Shown here in pieces: positions 46,930-57,110 of a DNA stretch of 64,000 nt. Position 1 is the stretch's first letter, and the number at the start of each line of letters is the position of its first letter. The position numbers were made by a program, and so were the translations under genes. The stretch is from positions 208,050-272,049 of the forward strand of contig JARGFP010000001.1 of assembly GCA_029210585.1 (NCBI GenBank), written 5' to 3'. Under the pieces are notes generated by a model, which searched no databases, was not told where the DNA came from, and was given only the letters and a program-made list of their open reading frames with translations. The stretch comes from Bacteroidales bacterium. Its GTDB lineage: Bacteria; Bacteroidota; Bacteroidia; Bacteroidales; GCA-2748055.

Positions 46930-48009
46930 ATGTATACACCAGAATATCTAGAAAATTTCACCACCAGGGTTTTTGAAAAAATGGGATGCAGCACCGAGGA
47001 TGCCATATCCGCCACCAAAGTATTCATCGCAGCTGAACTCAACGGGTTGCCTTCCCACGGAATGTTGCGGATCAAGGATTATTTCCAGTTGTGGCAGGCT
47101 GGCAGGATCAATGTGAAGCCAAATGTACGCATCGTCCATGAATCCCCCAGCACGGCAGTGGTGGATGGAGATGGTGCCATTGGGATGATCGCCGCGACCA
47201 GGTCGATGGAGATTGCCATTGAGAAAGCAAAAACTGCCGGCACCGGGTGGGTCTCCACACGCGGATCCAACCATTACGGTATTGCAGGGTATTATTCCAT
47301 GATGGCCCTTGAGCACGACATGATCGGCATTTGCATGACCATTGCCAACCCGGTGGTAGCTCCCACCTGGTCGGTATCGCAGATGCTGGGAACCAATCCC
47401 ATCGCTGTTGCCGTCCCGGCAAAATCATACCCGCCTTTCGTCGCCGACTTTTCCACCACACCTATTGCCCGTGGGAAACTTGCCGTTGCAGGTAAAAAAG
47501 GTGAAAAAGTACCTTTTGGGTATGTGCAGGACAAGGATGGTATGCCATCTGATGATCCGGATATCATCAAGGAGGGCGGGTCCATGGTCACCCTGGGCGG
47601 AAGCTACGAACATGGCAGTCACAAAGGATATTGCATGAGCGCCATCGTCGACATCTTCTCCTGTGTGCTTTCGGGTGCCAACTTCGGCCCCTTCTGCCCG
47701 CCATCCGTGGCCTACCTTCCTGTAAAGGAAGAAAAGGTCGGAGAAGGTACCGGGCATTTCTTCGGTGCCATGCGCATTGATGCCTTCCAGGAAAAAGATG
47801 TCTTCCTGTCGCAAATGGACAAGTGGATCGAGACTTTTAAGAGCGCCGAACCAGCGAAGGGTCATGACCGTGTACTGATCCCCGGGGAACCGGAACGGGA
47901 GAAACGGGAACGGCTTCTGAAAGAGGGAATCAGCATTATTGAACCCATACAGAAAGAGATGAAGGAGATTGCCGATTTCCTGGGTGTGGACTTTGAAATG
48001 GGGTTGTAG
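46930..48009 (+). CDS. Malate/L-lactate dehydrogenase-family oxidoreductase (Ldh2/YlbC type)
   Basis: About 359 aa from the ATG at 46930; the frame starts at a TTG (46909) that falls in the upstream repeat. The fold is the NAD(P)-dependent Ldh2/AllD family, unrelated to classical LDH. It is marked by AELNGLPSHGMLRIKDYF, GTGWVSTRGSNHYGIAGYYS (catalytic His), MLGTNPIAVAVPA, FSTTPIARGKL, and GSYEHGSHKGYCMSAIVDIF. Members reduce or oxidise 2-hydroxy acids such as malate, ureidoglycolate or 2,3-diketo-L-gulonate. The substrate is not evident, though the preceding SDR and amidohydrolase hint at hydroxy-acid catabolism. Confidence 0.88.
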   Translation: MYTPEYLENFTTRVFEKMGCSTEDAISATKVFIAAELNGLPSHGMLRIKDYFQLWQAGRINVKPNVRIVHESPSTAVVDGDGAIGMIAATRSMEIAIEKAKTAGTGWVSTRGSNHYGIAGYYSMMALEHDMIGICMTIANPVVAPTWSVSQMLGTNPIAVAVPAKSYPPFVADFSTTPIARGKLAVAGKKGEKVPFGYVQDKDGMPSDDPDIIKEGGSMVTLGGSYEHGSHKGYCMSAIVDIFSCVLSGANFGPFCPPSVAYLPVKEEKVGEGTGHFFGAMRIDAFQEKDVFLSQMDKWIETFKSAEPAKGHDRVLIPGEPEREKRERLLKEGISIIEPIQKEMKEIADFLGVDFEMGL

Positions 48010-48083
48010 ATCTGCGGTTTAAACCCAGGCCGGCATGCAGTCAGCAGGAACTGCCATTAACAGGAATTGCCATTCAAATAAAA

Positions 48084-48119
48084 AACAACGTTGTTAACTA
48101 AGTATTTAACAACGTTGTT
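48084..48119. terminator. Bidirectional terminator with self-palindromic arms
   Basis: Perfect 14-bp stem AACAACGTTGTTAA (48084-48097) and TTAACAACGTTGTT (48106-48119), flanked by A and T runs. It serves both convergent genes. Each arm contains the palindrome AACAACGTTGTT, the same design as the terminator at 5926. Confidence 0.8.
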
Positions 48120-48130
48120 CTTTTTGCCTG

Positions 48131-51100
48131 CTACAGTTCAATCTCCCTGCCCGGCGTCCATCCTGCACCAACCAATTCCAGTTCAGCCCCGATGGCTTTA
48201 ATCTCTGCTTCGGCAGCATGCAACCTGTCTACCAGGGGTGGGAATTCCTCCCGGAGAATATTGAACTGTTCCACGGCGATCCGGCTCAATCCAGCGCTGT
48301 TGCTCCAGTGCTTGTAGACCGCCACATTAAGTCTCCTGTTCAATGGCATCTCCATGGGTGGAAGTTCCTCCCAGCTGGCTGCTGCTGATGGCCCGTGGAG
48401 CGCGTACCGCAGGTCCTCCAGTTCCTGTTCCACTTTCGTGATCCTTACCTGCAGTGAAAGGTCCGCTTCGGGCGTACCCAATGCAGCCTGTTTCAGGCTG
48501 GCGATCCTGGCCTGGTCCTCGTTCAGTTTCCTGTCCATCCCCATGAACACGCGCGAAAGCTTCGTAACCTTCTGCTGGAATGCCACGAGCGCCTCGCGGT
48601 CGTCAGCAGCCAGGGTATTCAGGATCAGCGGTTCAGCGTTGAATGCAAGGGGATCCGCCAGGCGGGTGATCTCTCCCCGGGCGACCAGGTCCATCGACAC
48701 CTTGTAGGTACCCGGCATGACCATGGTCCCGGAATTGCTGCCTTTTACAGCATCAAAATCACCGGCTCCAATATTAACGGGCGAAGGGTAATGGTAGCGG
48801 AGGTCCCAGGTGAACCTGTGGGTTCCTTTGTCAGCGCTTCTTGTGATCCTGCGCACCGGGGTTCCGTCTGCATCATATATATTGAATACCAGGTAGGGCG
48901 CCACTTCGGCTTCCTCGTTCCTCAGTGTTTCACGTGTGGGCTGGGGAATCGGCTGCTTCGCCTCGAAGAGTTCCTGCTCTTTTTTCTTCCTGGTCTGTTT
49001 CATTGTCTCGGGCACTTCTTTTACGTAGTACGTAATAACCGCACCAACATCGGGGTTACCGGCAGTGAAGTAAGTCGATCCCTGTCCGTATTTACCCCCG
49101 GTTGTATGGTACATTTCGGCCACGGGTATACTGAATATATGCGCCTGCTGCCCTGTTATCGCACTGTTCTGCGCCAACTCCCGCAACGGGGTGTAATCAT
49201 CGAGGATATAGAAGCCGCGTCCGAAGGTGGCCACGACAAGGTCATTTCCCCGTTCCTGGATCACCATGTCCCTCACAGCGATGGCAGGAATACCGGAACT
49301 GAGTTCATCCCAGGTTGTACCCCCGTCGATGGAAAAATATACGCCGAACTCCGTTCCCGCGAACAGCAATAACTGTTGTTCCGGATCCTGTTCCAGGGTA
49401 TGCACGGTTTCATCTTCCGGCAGGTCTGCAGCAAGGGAACTCCACGAACTTCCCCTGTCGGTACTCTTCAGCACATAAGGCTTGAAATCGTCCCGTTTAC
49501 GGTTATCGAAGGAGACATACACTACGTTTGCATCAAATTTGTCGGCCATGATGTCGCTGATGTAGGTGTATTCCGGAACACCCTCGAATTGCATGATCTT
49601 TTTCCAGGTCGCTCCGCCATCTTCCGTAACCGAAAGTACGCCATCGTCTGTACCTGCGTAGAGCAAATCAGGATCCAGTGGTGATTCACAGAAGGAAACG
49701 CCGGTACCGAACAAGCTGGTGGACACATCCTTAACCACGGCATCGTAGCTCCAGTAGTATCCCATGACCGGCCAGTTGTTGCGGTCCGTCCCGGAGGTGA
49801 GGTCGTCGCTGATCACCTCCCAGTGGTCGCCCCGGTCATCTGACCTGAACACCTTATTGGCCATGGCGTAGATCCTGCCGTTCACATGCATGCTCACCAC
49901 GAGTGGCGCGTTCCAGTTCCACTTATAGGTATCCTCGCCCTGGCGTGGCCGAGGCTTGATATCCACCGATTCCCCGCTGGCGCGGTCGTACCTTGTTGAA
50001 TTGCCATACTGTGCCTCACAATAGATGAGGTTCGGGTATTCATTATCGATCCCCACCCAGAACCCGTCACCACCGCGAATCGCTTTCCATTCCTCGCTGG
50101 ACACGCCGGCGCTGCTCGTGTTTTGGGACGGCCCCATCAGGGTGTTGTTGTCCTGCGTGCCACCATACACATTGTAAAACGGGAAATCATTGTCGACATT
50201 CACCCGGTAGAATTGTGTTACAGGCAGGTTGGATTTGAACAACCAGGACGCGCCGGCATCAAAGGTTTCGTATACTCCCCCGTCGCCACCAATGATCATG
50301 TGTACTGTATTATCCGGGTCGATCCAGAGTGCATGATCGTCCACGTGCCGTCCGTCCCTCCCCAGGTTGTGCCAGGTTTTTCCACCATCATCGGTATATT
50401 TTGAATAGGTCTCCATGGAATACACCTTGTCGGCATCCAGGGGATCGCAGTAGATTTCATTATAGTACTGTCCGGATGAATGGTGACCACTCATTTTGGT
50501 CCAGGAGGCACCCCGGTCGGTGGAACGGAAGAATCCTCCCTTGTCTTCAGCCGCCTCCACGATCAGGTACACCACGTTATGGTCGGCAGGTGAAACAGCA
50601 ATTCCCATTCCGCCTATATCTGCGGAAGGCAGACCGCTCATGGATTTTGTCCAGGTATTTCCACCGTCGAACGACCTGTACACAGCCGACTCCGGTCCGC
50701 CACCGATCTTTGTATGCACGTGGCGCCTGCGCTGTTCACTGGTGGCATACATCATGTCGGGGTTGACCGGATCCATCACCACGTTATTGATACCGGTATG
50801 TTCACTGATGTCCAGCACCTTTTCCCAAGTCGTTCCGCCATCAGTGGTTTTGTAGAGTCCCCTGTCTCCGCCGGGTCCCCATGCCGAACCTTCCGCAGCA
50901 ACGAATACCACATCTGAGTTCCTGGGGTCGATCACGATCCCGCCGATCTGCCGGGATTCCTTCAGACCCATATTTTCCCAGCTTTTTCCCCCGTCGACAG
51001 ACTTGTATACACCGTCGCCATAACCCAGTGCACGCTGGTGGTTGTTCTCCCCGGTACCTACCCAGATCACATTATGGTTGTCCGGGTCCATGGTAACGAC

Positions 51101-51442
51101 ACCGATGGAATAGACATCCTGGCCATCGAATACCGGCTGGAAGGTTGTCCCGTTGTTGGTGGTCTTCCACACGTGCCCGGAGGCCACCCCAACAAACCAT
51201 TCACCAGGATTTGCCAGGTTCACCGCGAAATCGGCAATCCGTCCGGATGTCATCGCCGGACCAATGCTGCGCCATTTCAGCCCCTTGCCTATCGACAGGT
51301 CGGTAGTTTCTTCCTGTTTGTCTTTGTCCTTTTCTTTTTTCCTGGTCCCGGCCTCCAGCCGGGTGCTCATGGAAATAAGAAATATGAAGGCCAGGGACAT
51401 ACCCACATACCTGCTTACATTTGTGCTGAATTTTGTGTTCAT
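48131..51442 (-). CDS. Large exported beta-propeller protein with BNR/sortilin-type repeats
   Basis: A 1103-aa protein with a signal peptide (YVGMSLAFIFLISMSTRLEA), a Lys-rich linker, and from about residue 55 two seven- to ten-bladed propellers. The propellers are built from BNR/Asp-box repeats such as SVDGGKSWENMGL, TTDGGTTWEKVL, SFDGGNTWTKS, STDRGASWTKM and SIDGGTTWDELSSG. The last third includes an immunoglobulin-like part (FNIYDADGTPVRRITRSADK, DLRYHYPSP) and an alpha-helical tail (ITKVEQELEDLRYALHG). VPS10/sortilin propellers bind proteins or glycans; in Bacteroidota they are often glycosidase-like or of unknown role. No T9SS sorting domain is seen at the end. Confidence 0.8.
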   Translation of the reverse strand: MNTKFSTNVSRYVGMSLAFIFLISMSTRLEAGTRKKEKDKDKQEETTDLSIGKGLKWRSIGPAMTSGRIADFAVNLANPGEWFVGVASGHVWKTTNNGTTFQPVFDGQDVYSIGVVTMDPDNHNVIWVGTGENNHQRALGYGDGVYKSVDGGKSWENMGLKESRQIGGIVIDPRNSDVVFVAAEGSAWGPGGDRGLYKTTDGGTTWEKVLDISEHTGINNVVMDPVNPDMMYATSEQRRRHVHTKIGGGPESAVYRSFDGGNTWTKSMSGLPSADIGGMGIAVSPADHNVVYLIVEAAEDKGGFFRSTDRGASWTKMSGHHSSGQYYNEIYCDPLDADKVYSMETYSKYTDDGGKTWHNLGRDGRHVDDHALWIDPDNTVHMIIGGDGGVYETFDAGASWLFKSNLPVTQFYRVNVDNDFPFYNVYGGTQDNNTLMGPSQNTSSAGVSSEEWKAIRGGDGFWVGIDNEYPNLIYCEAQYGNSTRYDRASGESVDIKPRPRQGEDTYKWNWNAPLVVSMHVNGRIYAMANKVFRSDDRGDHWEVISDDLTSGTDRNNWPVMGYYWSYDAVVKDVSTSLFGTGVSFCESPLDPDLLYAGTDDGVLSVTEDGGATWKKIMQFEGVPEYTYISDIMADKFDANVVYVSFDNRKRDDFKPYVLKSTDRGSSWSSLAADLPEDETVHTLEQDPEQQLLLFAGTEFGVYFSIDGGTTWDELSSGIPAIAVRDMVIQERGNDLVVATFGRGFYILDDYTPLRELAQNSAITGQQAHIFSIPVAEMYHTTGGKYGQGSTYFTAGNPDVGAVITYYVKEVPETMKQTRKKKEQELFEAKQPIPQPTRETLRNEEAEVAPYLVFNIYDADGTPVRRITRSADKGTHRFTWDLRYHYPSPVNIGAGDFDAVKGSNSGTMVMPGTYKVSMDLVARGEITRLADPLAFNAEPLILNTLAADDREALVAFQQKVTKLSRVFMGMDRKLNEDQARIASLKQAALGTPEADLSLQVRITKVEQELEDLRYALHGPSAAASWEELPPMEMPLNRRLNVAVYKHWSNSAGLSRIAVEQFNILREEFPPLVDRLHAAEAEIKAIGAELELVGAGWTPGREIEL

Positions 51443-51507
51443 AATTACCTTGTTAGATGCGTTACATGCGTGTTTAAAGCGAAATTTTCAGATTGTGAAT
51501 CATTGTA

Positions 51508-51593
51508 ATGCGTTTGTTATGCGTTTGTTATGCATTTGTTATGCATTTGTTATGCATTTGTTATGCATTTGTTATGCATTTGTTATGCATTTG
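51508..51593. repeat. 11-bp tandem repeat in a divergent promoter region
   Basis: Seven full copies and one partial copy of ATGCRTTTGTT, the first two with G and the rest with A at position 5. Weaker copies extend to about 51449. The region lies between the beta-propeller gene (minus strand) and the nitroreductase gene (plus strand). The period is about one helical turn. Confidence 0.9.
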
Positions 51594-51753
51594 CGAATCC
51601 CGAAAATAAAGATTTTCATTTAATCCCGGCATGCTATGTATCATATTACATGCATATGATAACAAACATATGTTGCAGGTCCCTATCTGTTCCGGAAATC
51701 ATCCCATGTCTGCAGGAATTGGTTAATTTTGTATGAAATACCAGGAAAAGCAT

Positions 51754-52497
51754 ATGAAGATATTAAAACAACACAGGACCATCCGGAGATACACAGCCAG
51801 GGAAATCTCCGATGCACTGCTTGAATCCATTCTTGAATCAGGCATCCGGGCTTCCACCACCGGTAACATCCAGGTATACAGTGTGATTGTCACCCGGGAT
51901 GAAGAAATGAAAGAACGGCTGGCCCCATGTCATTTCAATCAGCCCATGGTACAGGAGGCCCCCGTGGTGCTTACCTTTTGTGCCGATTTCAACCGGTTCA
52001 ACAAGTGGTGCCGGCAGCGGGATGCGGAACCGGGATACGACAATTTCCTCTCCTTTGTCACAGCAGCCATCGATGCCTTGCTGGTTGCCCAGAATGTGTG
52101 CGTTGCTGCTGAAAATGAAGGATTGGGAATCTGTTACCTCGGAACGACCACGTATATGGCAGAACAGATTATCGACATCCTGGAACTTCCATCAGGGGTG
52201 GTCCCGGTCACCACCGTTACACTGGGATATCCTGCGGAACAGCCTCCATTGAACGACCGGTTGCCACTGGAGGCCGTGGTACACCAGGAAAGGTACAGCG
52301 ATTATTCCGCGGAAGACATCGACATGTTCTACGAAGAGAAGGAAGCCTTCGATTCCAGCAAACAGTTCGTTGAAGAGAATGGATTGAAAACCCTGGCACA
52401 GGTATTCACAAAGGTCAGGTACAAAAAAGAAGACAATATAACCTTTTCCAACAAGCTGCTGGCAGTGCTGAAAAAACAGGGATTCATGAACCAGTAG
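51754..52497 (+). CDS. Nitroreductase-family flavoprotein
   Basis: About 247 aa from the ATG at 51754. The frame opens at 51733, but a perfect -7 box TAATTTTG (51724-51731) ends one base before that ATG, so the second Met is the likely start. The FMN-binding NTR fold is recognisable in LKQHRTIRRYTAREISDALL, GIRASTTGNIQVYSVIVTRD, APVVLTFCADFNRFNKWC and ENEGLGICYLGTTTYMAEQI, with LPSGVVPVTTVTLGYPAEQP before the C-terminal part. Such enzymes reduce nitro or quinone groups with NAD(P)H; the native substrate is unknown. The C-terminal 60 residues are acidic and helical, longer than minimal members. Confidence 0.85.
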   Translation: MKILKQHRTIRRYTAREISDALLESILESGIRASTTGNIQVYSVIVTRDEEMKERLAPCHFNQPMVQEAPVVLTFCADFNRFNKWCRQRDAEPGYDNFLSFVTAAIDALLVAQNVCVAAENEGLGICYLGTTTYMAEQIIDILELPSGVVPVTTVTLGYPAEQPPLNDRLPLEAVVHQERYSDYSAEDIDMFYEEKEAFDSSKQFVEENGLKTLAQVFTKVRYKKEDNITFSNKLLAVLKKQGFMNQ

Positions 52498-52696
52498 AAA
52501 AAATATCGAGTTGATGAAATAGTACTTTTATTACACCAGCACGTCTTTTTTGTACATGAACAATCATTCCACACCGACATGCACCATCTTGTCCGTACAA
52601 TGCCGTGGAGGTTCAGGCATCCCGAAAATGTTGATTTTCGTGGAAAAAAAAGCTGCGCATTGCTACTTATTAACAGCAATTTAACTTCCCGGTTTT

Positions 52697-52723
52697 TTTG
52701 TATTTAATTAAATTTTATATTTG
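52697..52723 (+). promoter_or_regulatory. Candidate promoter of the small lipoprotein gene
   Basis: TTTG (52697-52700), a short 15-base spacer and TATATTTG (52716-52723), a perfect -7 box, 32 bases before the ATG. The region from the nitroreductase stop to here (about 200 bases) shows no gene; it has a short hairpin CGAAAAT/ATTTTCG at 52623-52640. Confidence 0.45.
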
Positions 52724-52754
52724 TAGCAGGTAGTCATGAATTAAAACCAGCGTT

Positions 52755-52883
52755 ATGAAAAAAGCAGCAGTTATCATTGTACTCGTATTTGCAACCGGAC
52801 TGATCATGAGTTCTTGCAACAGGGAAGTCTGTCCGGCAATGTCCGATCTGCAGGAGCGTACCACTGAAGTCGCGCATGCCTGA
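52755..52883 (+). CDS. Very small lipoprotein (42 aa)
   Basis: A complete short gene: MKKAAVIIVLVFATGLIMSS followed by Cys, then NREVCPAMSDLQERTTEVAH and Ala. The first 20 residues form a classic lipoprotein signal with lipobox (MSSC); the mature part is only about 22 residues with one extra Cys. It has a promoter-like box upstream and a strong terminator 55 bases after the stop, so it is a stand-alone transcript. It may be a small envelope protein or a leftover from a longer lipoprotein. Function unknown. Confidence 0.6.
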   Translation: MKKAAVIIVLVFATGLIMSSCNREVCPAMSDLQERTTEVAHA

Positions 52884-52937
52884 CATCAAGGGATAGTTAA
52901 TCCCGGTCACGATAATTGTCCCCATCACGATAACCTA

Positions 52938-52969
52938 AAGATTTGCCCTCCGGGCGAATCTTTTTTTTG
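52938..52969 (+). terminator. Terminator of the small lipoprotein gene
   Basis: AAGATTTGCCC/GGGCGAATCTT stem with one G-T pair, a three-base loop and eight T. Confidence 0.85.
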
Positions 52970-53113
52970 TTTACAAAAACTTCCCGGGCCTGTTTTCGTT
53001 ATACCTTTGTATATTGTGAACTGATAAGGTTCGGCGTTCGAATCGATTATTGAAAGCAAATTCTTAAAACAGAAAACAGAAGATTAATTTCAAGCTAAAG
53101 CAGAAAAGTGCGA

Positions 53114-53956
53114 ATGGTGAAAGGGTTGAACATATTCATGCTGTTGGTTTTATCTGCCTGGGTGCATGGCCAGGGGATGATCAATGACCAGCCCAGGATG
53201 TTGTTCAATAATGAGCAGACTGTCGGTCTTTTCCTGAACAGTAATGGAATCGGGGCTGATTTGCGATATGCCAGGATGATCAATTCCCGTAATGACAGAA
53301 TTTTTGAAGTATCTTTCGATTATGTAAGACATCCGAAGGAATACAAGTCGCTGGTAGCCTACAACTTCTACACCCGCAGGTTTGTGTATGGCAAGGACAA
53401 CCTGTTCTGGGAACTGAAAGGGCAGATCGGTAACCAGCACGAGCTGTTCAGGAAATATAATTTCTCCTCAATTTCCATTAAGATGCATTATACCGGGGGA
53501 CTCTCCCTGGGATTCCTGAAACCGATTTACTACGAGATTATCACCTTCGATGGTGTGGGCCAGATCTCGGCCATGGAGGAAAGCAGGTTTGACCCCAGCG
53601 TTCATCTATACAATTACGGGGGTACCGCCGCATTCACCAGGGGTTTTGATGAACTGAAGGTCGTACCGGGCATCACCGCCAATGCAGGACTCAGCTTTGA
53701 GTACAGCGAAAGGGAACCACTGGTCCATGCCCTGGAGGCCGGACTGGGTGCCACGGTCTACCCGGGCAACATCAGGATCATGGCGACAGACGAAAAGAAT
53801 TTTTTCTTCTTCAACCTGTATGTGGGCTACCGTTTCGGAAATTTGATCGATGTAAGTGAATCGGGGCGCGCCAAATCATGGAGGGAGCGGCGGAAGGAGC
53901 GAAAGGAAGCAATGGACCAGATGCAAGGCCCCATTGTACCACGTATACCCTTTTAG
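53114..53956 (+). CDS. Exported protein of unknown function, probable outer-membrane barrel
   Basis: A 280-aa protein with a signal peptide (LNIFMLLVLSAWVHGQ), then alternating strands with many Tyr, Phe and Gly (EVSFDYVRHPKEYKSLVAYN, GGLSLGFLKPIYYEIITFDG, VVPGITANAGLSFEYSEREP, FFFFNLYVGYRFGNLID). These are consistent with a beta-barrel ending before a basic tail (RERRKERKEAMDQM). It does not match a family I can name. A perfect -7 box TACCTTTG sits at 53002-53009, about 105 bases upstream. It is followed by gapA on the same strand, which has its own promoter. Confidence 0.65.
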   Translation: MVKGLNIFMLLVLSAWVHGQGMINDQPRMLFNNEQTVGLFLNSNGIGADLRYARMINSRNDRIFEVSFDYVRHPKEYKSLVAYNFYTRRFVYGKDNLFWELKGQIGNQHELFRKYNFSSISIKMHYTGGLSLGFLKPIYYEIITFDGVGQISAMEESRFDPSVHLYNYGGTAAFTRGFDELKVVPGITANAGLSFEYSEREPLVHALEAGLGATVYPGNIRIMATDEKNFFFFNLYVGYRFGNLIDVSESGRAKSWRERRKERKEAMDQMQGPIVPRIPF

Positions 53957-53992
53957 TTCGCATTAACTTAACATCAAAAACGCCTGCATTTT

Positions 53993-54023
53993 TTTGACAA
54001 CTGATTATTATTGGTTATATTTG
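53993..54023 (+). promoter_or_regulatory. gapA promoter, exact Bacteroidota consensus
   Basis: TTTG (53993-53996), exactly 19 bases, then TATATTTG (54016-54023). It is the best promoter in the window and places the start of transcription near 54030, about 50 bases before the gapA ATG. Confidence 0.85.
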
Positions 54024-54076
54024 CACTCCTGAAAAATCAAGCACAAACAATTGTTGTTCAACTAATAGTTAATTAA

Positions 54077-55084
<1,008 letters not shown>

Positions 55085-55105
55085 GATCAACGTACATTCT
55101 TAAAA

Positions 55106-55138
55106 AAGCCGCTTCGTTACGAGGCGGCTTTTTTTTTT
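55106..55138 (+). terminator. Terminator of gapA
   Basis: AAGCCGCTTCG/CGAGGCGGCTT, an 11-bp stem with one G-T pair and a 3-base loop, followed by ten T. Confidence 0.9.
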
Positions 55139-55154
55139 GCAGATACCGACCGTC

Positions 55155-55202
55155 GATGCTCTCCACCATTGATGCTCTCCACCATTGATGTTCTCCACCA
55201 TT
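55155..55202. repeat. Three tandem 16-bp repeats at the 5' end of the GH127-like gene
   Basis: GATGCTCTCCACCATT occurs twice and GATGTTCTCCACCATT once, back to back. The frame of the downstream gene runs into a TGA inside the repeats (55186-55188), so the coding sequence cannot extend through them. Confidence 0.9.
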
Positions 55203-56985
55203 GATATACTTCGGGAGCTTTGATGAGGTGCATCCAACGGTTACCCACAATGTATTTGTCAACCAGGATCGAAAAAGCAAACGCAAATTATCCATGCGCA
55301 AGGAATGGTGGAGCGGCGAACACGAAGGGTACTGGAAAGATGCGGTGATCCGCATGGCCTACCTGACAGGGGAAAAAGAGTATATCCGCCTGGCCGAAAA
55401 ATGGATGGATGAACTGATGGACGCAGCCGGCAAACATGGGTACATCGGGATTTACCGGTCTGGAGACCGCACGGGAAGCCGCTTCAACCATACAAGAGGC
55501 AATGGTGAACTGTGGGTGACCAGCCGCATCCTTATGGCCATGCTGGCATATTATGAATACACCGGTAAGAGGAAGGTGCTGCAAGCTGCTGAAAAGGCAG
55601 CCCAACTCATCATGGAAAATTATGGTGATGAAAACTATTTTTCCGTAAAATCACGTGGAGGTGGGGTAAGCCATGGTATCGGTTTTTTTGAGAACCTGGA
55701 ATGGCTGTTCCGGATTACCGGGAAGCAGGAATACCTCGATTTCGCTGAAAAATTATACGATGATTTCAACAGTGCATATGTACGTGATGATGACCTGCAG
55801 ACAGACAAGCTGCTCAACGAGGATGCGCTGTTCGAAAAACACGGTGCACACATTGCCGAAGGGTTCCTGGTGCCCGAGTTCATTGCCGCCATCAAGGACG
55901 CTGCAGAGTATGATGAAGCGGCAGACAACGCGCTCGCCAAGCTTACAAAACATACCACTCCTTCCGGTGCGATGCGCTGCGACGAGTGGATCAAGGGACG
56001 GGAAGGCGATGCAGATGAGCGGTATGAATATTGCGGCATCGCCGAGATGGTGAGCCCGCTGAACAAAATGATTGCACTTTCCGGTGACCTGTCACTGGCA
56101 GACCGGATCGAGAACATGACCTTTAATGCAGGACAGGGCTCCCGGTTCCCGGTGTTATCGGCCCTCTCCTACTTAACAAAAGACAACCGCAAAAAAATCA
56201 ATCACCGTGAGATCGCACGACGGGAAAGCTACGATGCAGCCCATTTTGCTGCTGCCTGCTGCGTACTGAACGGGGGAAGACTCATGCCTTATTTCGTGGA
56301 AGGAATGTGGATGCGGGACCTGGAAAATGATGGATTGGCCGCAGTACTTTATGGTCCGAACAAACTCGCCACAAAGGTCCGGGGAACCACAGTAAAGATT
56401 CGCGAAGAGACCGGGTATCCATTCACGGACACGATAATCTTTCATATTGATCCGGAAGCATCAGTCGACTTCCCGCTCGTCCTGCGGAAACCACATGGCT
56501 GCGAAGATGTTGACCTGGAGGTTCCGGATGGAGCGAAAGTGAAAGAGAATGAAGAATCATTTATGATCGAACACAACTGGAGAAAAGAAGACCAGGTGAA
56601 AATGACACTGAATTTCAAAGTACTGAAGATCGATCAGCCTGCATCAAAATCAGTTGACGATATGGGTATGTATGTGCGAAGAGGTGCCTTGGTGTATGCA
56701 TTGCCATTTAAACATAATATCGTACCGGTAAAGGAACACTACAACAGTGGTTTTTACAGGTACAGGATCACCCCTGAGAATACCGAAGCATGGGATTACC
56801 TGCTGGACCTTCATGGTCCTTTCAAGTATAAGCATACCGGAAAAGAACTGGATTCACCCTGGGATGAACCCGTCGTGAAAATCAGGGTGTTGCTCATCGA
56901 CAAGCAGGGCGTCAAAGAACCATTTGAACTGGTCCCTATGGGGAACACCATATTCAGGAGAGTAACCTTTGGTATCAAACTATAA
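55201..56985 (+). CDS. GH127-like glycoside hydrolase (beta-L-arabinofuranosidase family), N-terminally truncated
   Basis: 594 codons from a TTG at 55201; the first ATG is 55294. The (alpha/alpha)6-barrel begins with EWWSGEHEGYWKDAVIRMAY. Its zinc/catalytic residues are visible: E276 and C278 (YEYCGIAEM) and C353-C354 (AACCVLNGGRLM), matching the Glu-x-Cys and Cys-Cys of HypBA1, where one cysteine is the nucleophile. A C-terminal beta-domain follows. Relative to HypBA1 about 60 N-terminal residues are missing, including any signal peptide, and the gene begins at a tandem repeat directly after the gapA terminator. It may be a 5'-truncated pseudogene or start at an unusual codon; family activity on L-arabinofuranosides is inferred. 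Confidence 0.65.
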   Translation: MIYFGSFDEVHPTVTHNVFVNQDRKSKRKLSMRKEWWSGEHEGYWKDAVIRMAYLTGEKEYIRLAEKWMDELMDAAGKHGYIGIYRSGDRTGSRFNHTRGNGELWVTSRILMAMLAYYEYTGKRKVLQAAEKAAQLIMENYGDENYFSVKSRGGGVSHGIGFFENLEWLFRITGKQEYLDFAEKLYDDFNSAYVRDDDLQTDKLLNEDALFEKHGAHIAEGFLVPEFIAAIKDAAEYDEAADNALAKLTKHTTPSGAMRCDEWIKGREGDADERYEYCGIAEMVSPLNKMIALSGDLSLADRIENMTFNAGQGSRFPVLSALSYLTKDNRKKINHREIARRESYDAAHFAAACCVLNGGRLMPYFVEGMWMRDLENDGLAAVLYGPNKLATKVRGTTVKIREETGYPFTDTIIFHIDPEASVDFPLVLRKPHGCEDVDLEVPDGAKVKENEESFMIEHNWRKEDQVKMTLNFKVLKIDQPASKSVDDMGMYVRRGALVYALPFKHNIVPVKEHYNSGFYRYRITPENTEAWDYLLDLHGPFKYKHTGKELDSPWDEPVVKIRVLLIDKQGVKEPFELVPMGNTIFRRVTFGIKL

Positions 56986-57110
56986 TTTGGTGCGATAAGC
57001 ATGGATGACATAAGCAAGATGCAACATCCATACCTTCACACATCTGAACCAGGGGGAGCGAGGCAAAAACGGAAATGAAAAAAAGAGCATCAGAAATAAT
57101 AGCTATGTAT

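Noticed and set aside
51508-51593. CRISPR array.
   Set aside because: Units are 11 bp, contiguous and without spacers; no cas genes in the window.
51153-51623. Plus-strand frame with repeated CICYAFVMHLL units, resembling a repeat protein.
   Set aside because: The periodic peptide is produced by translating the 11-bp DNA repeat; the rest is antisense to the propeller gene.
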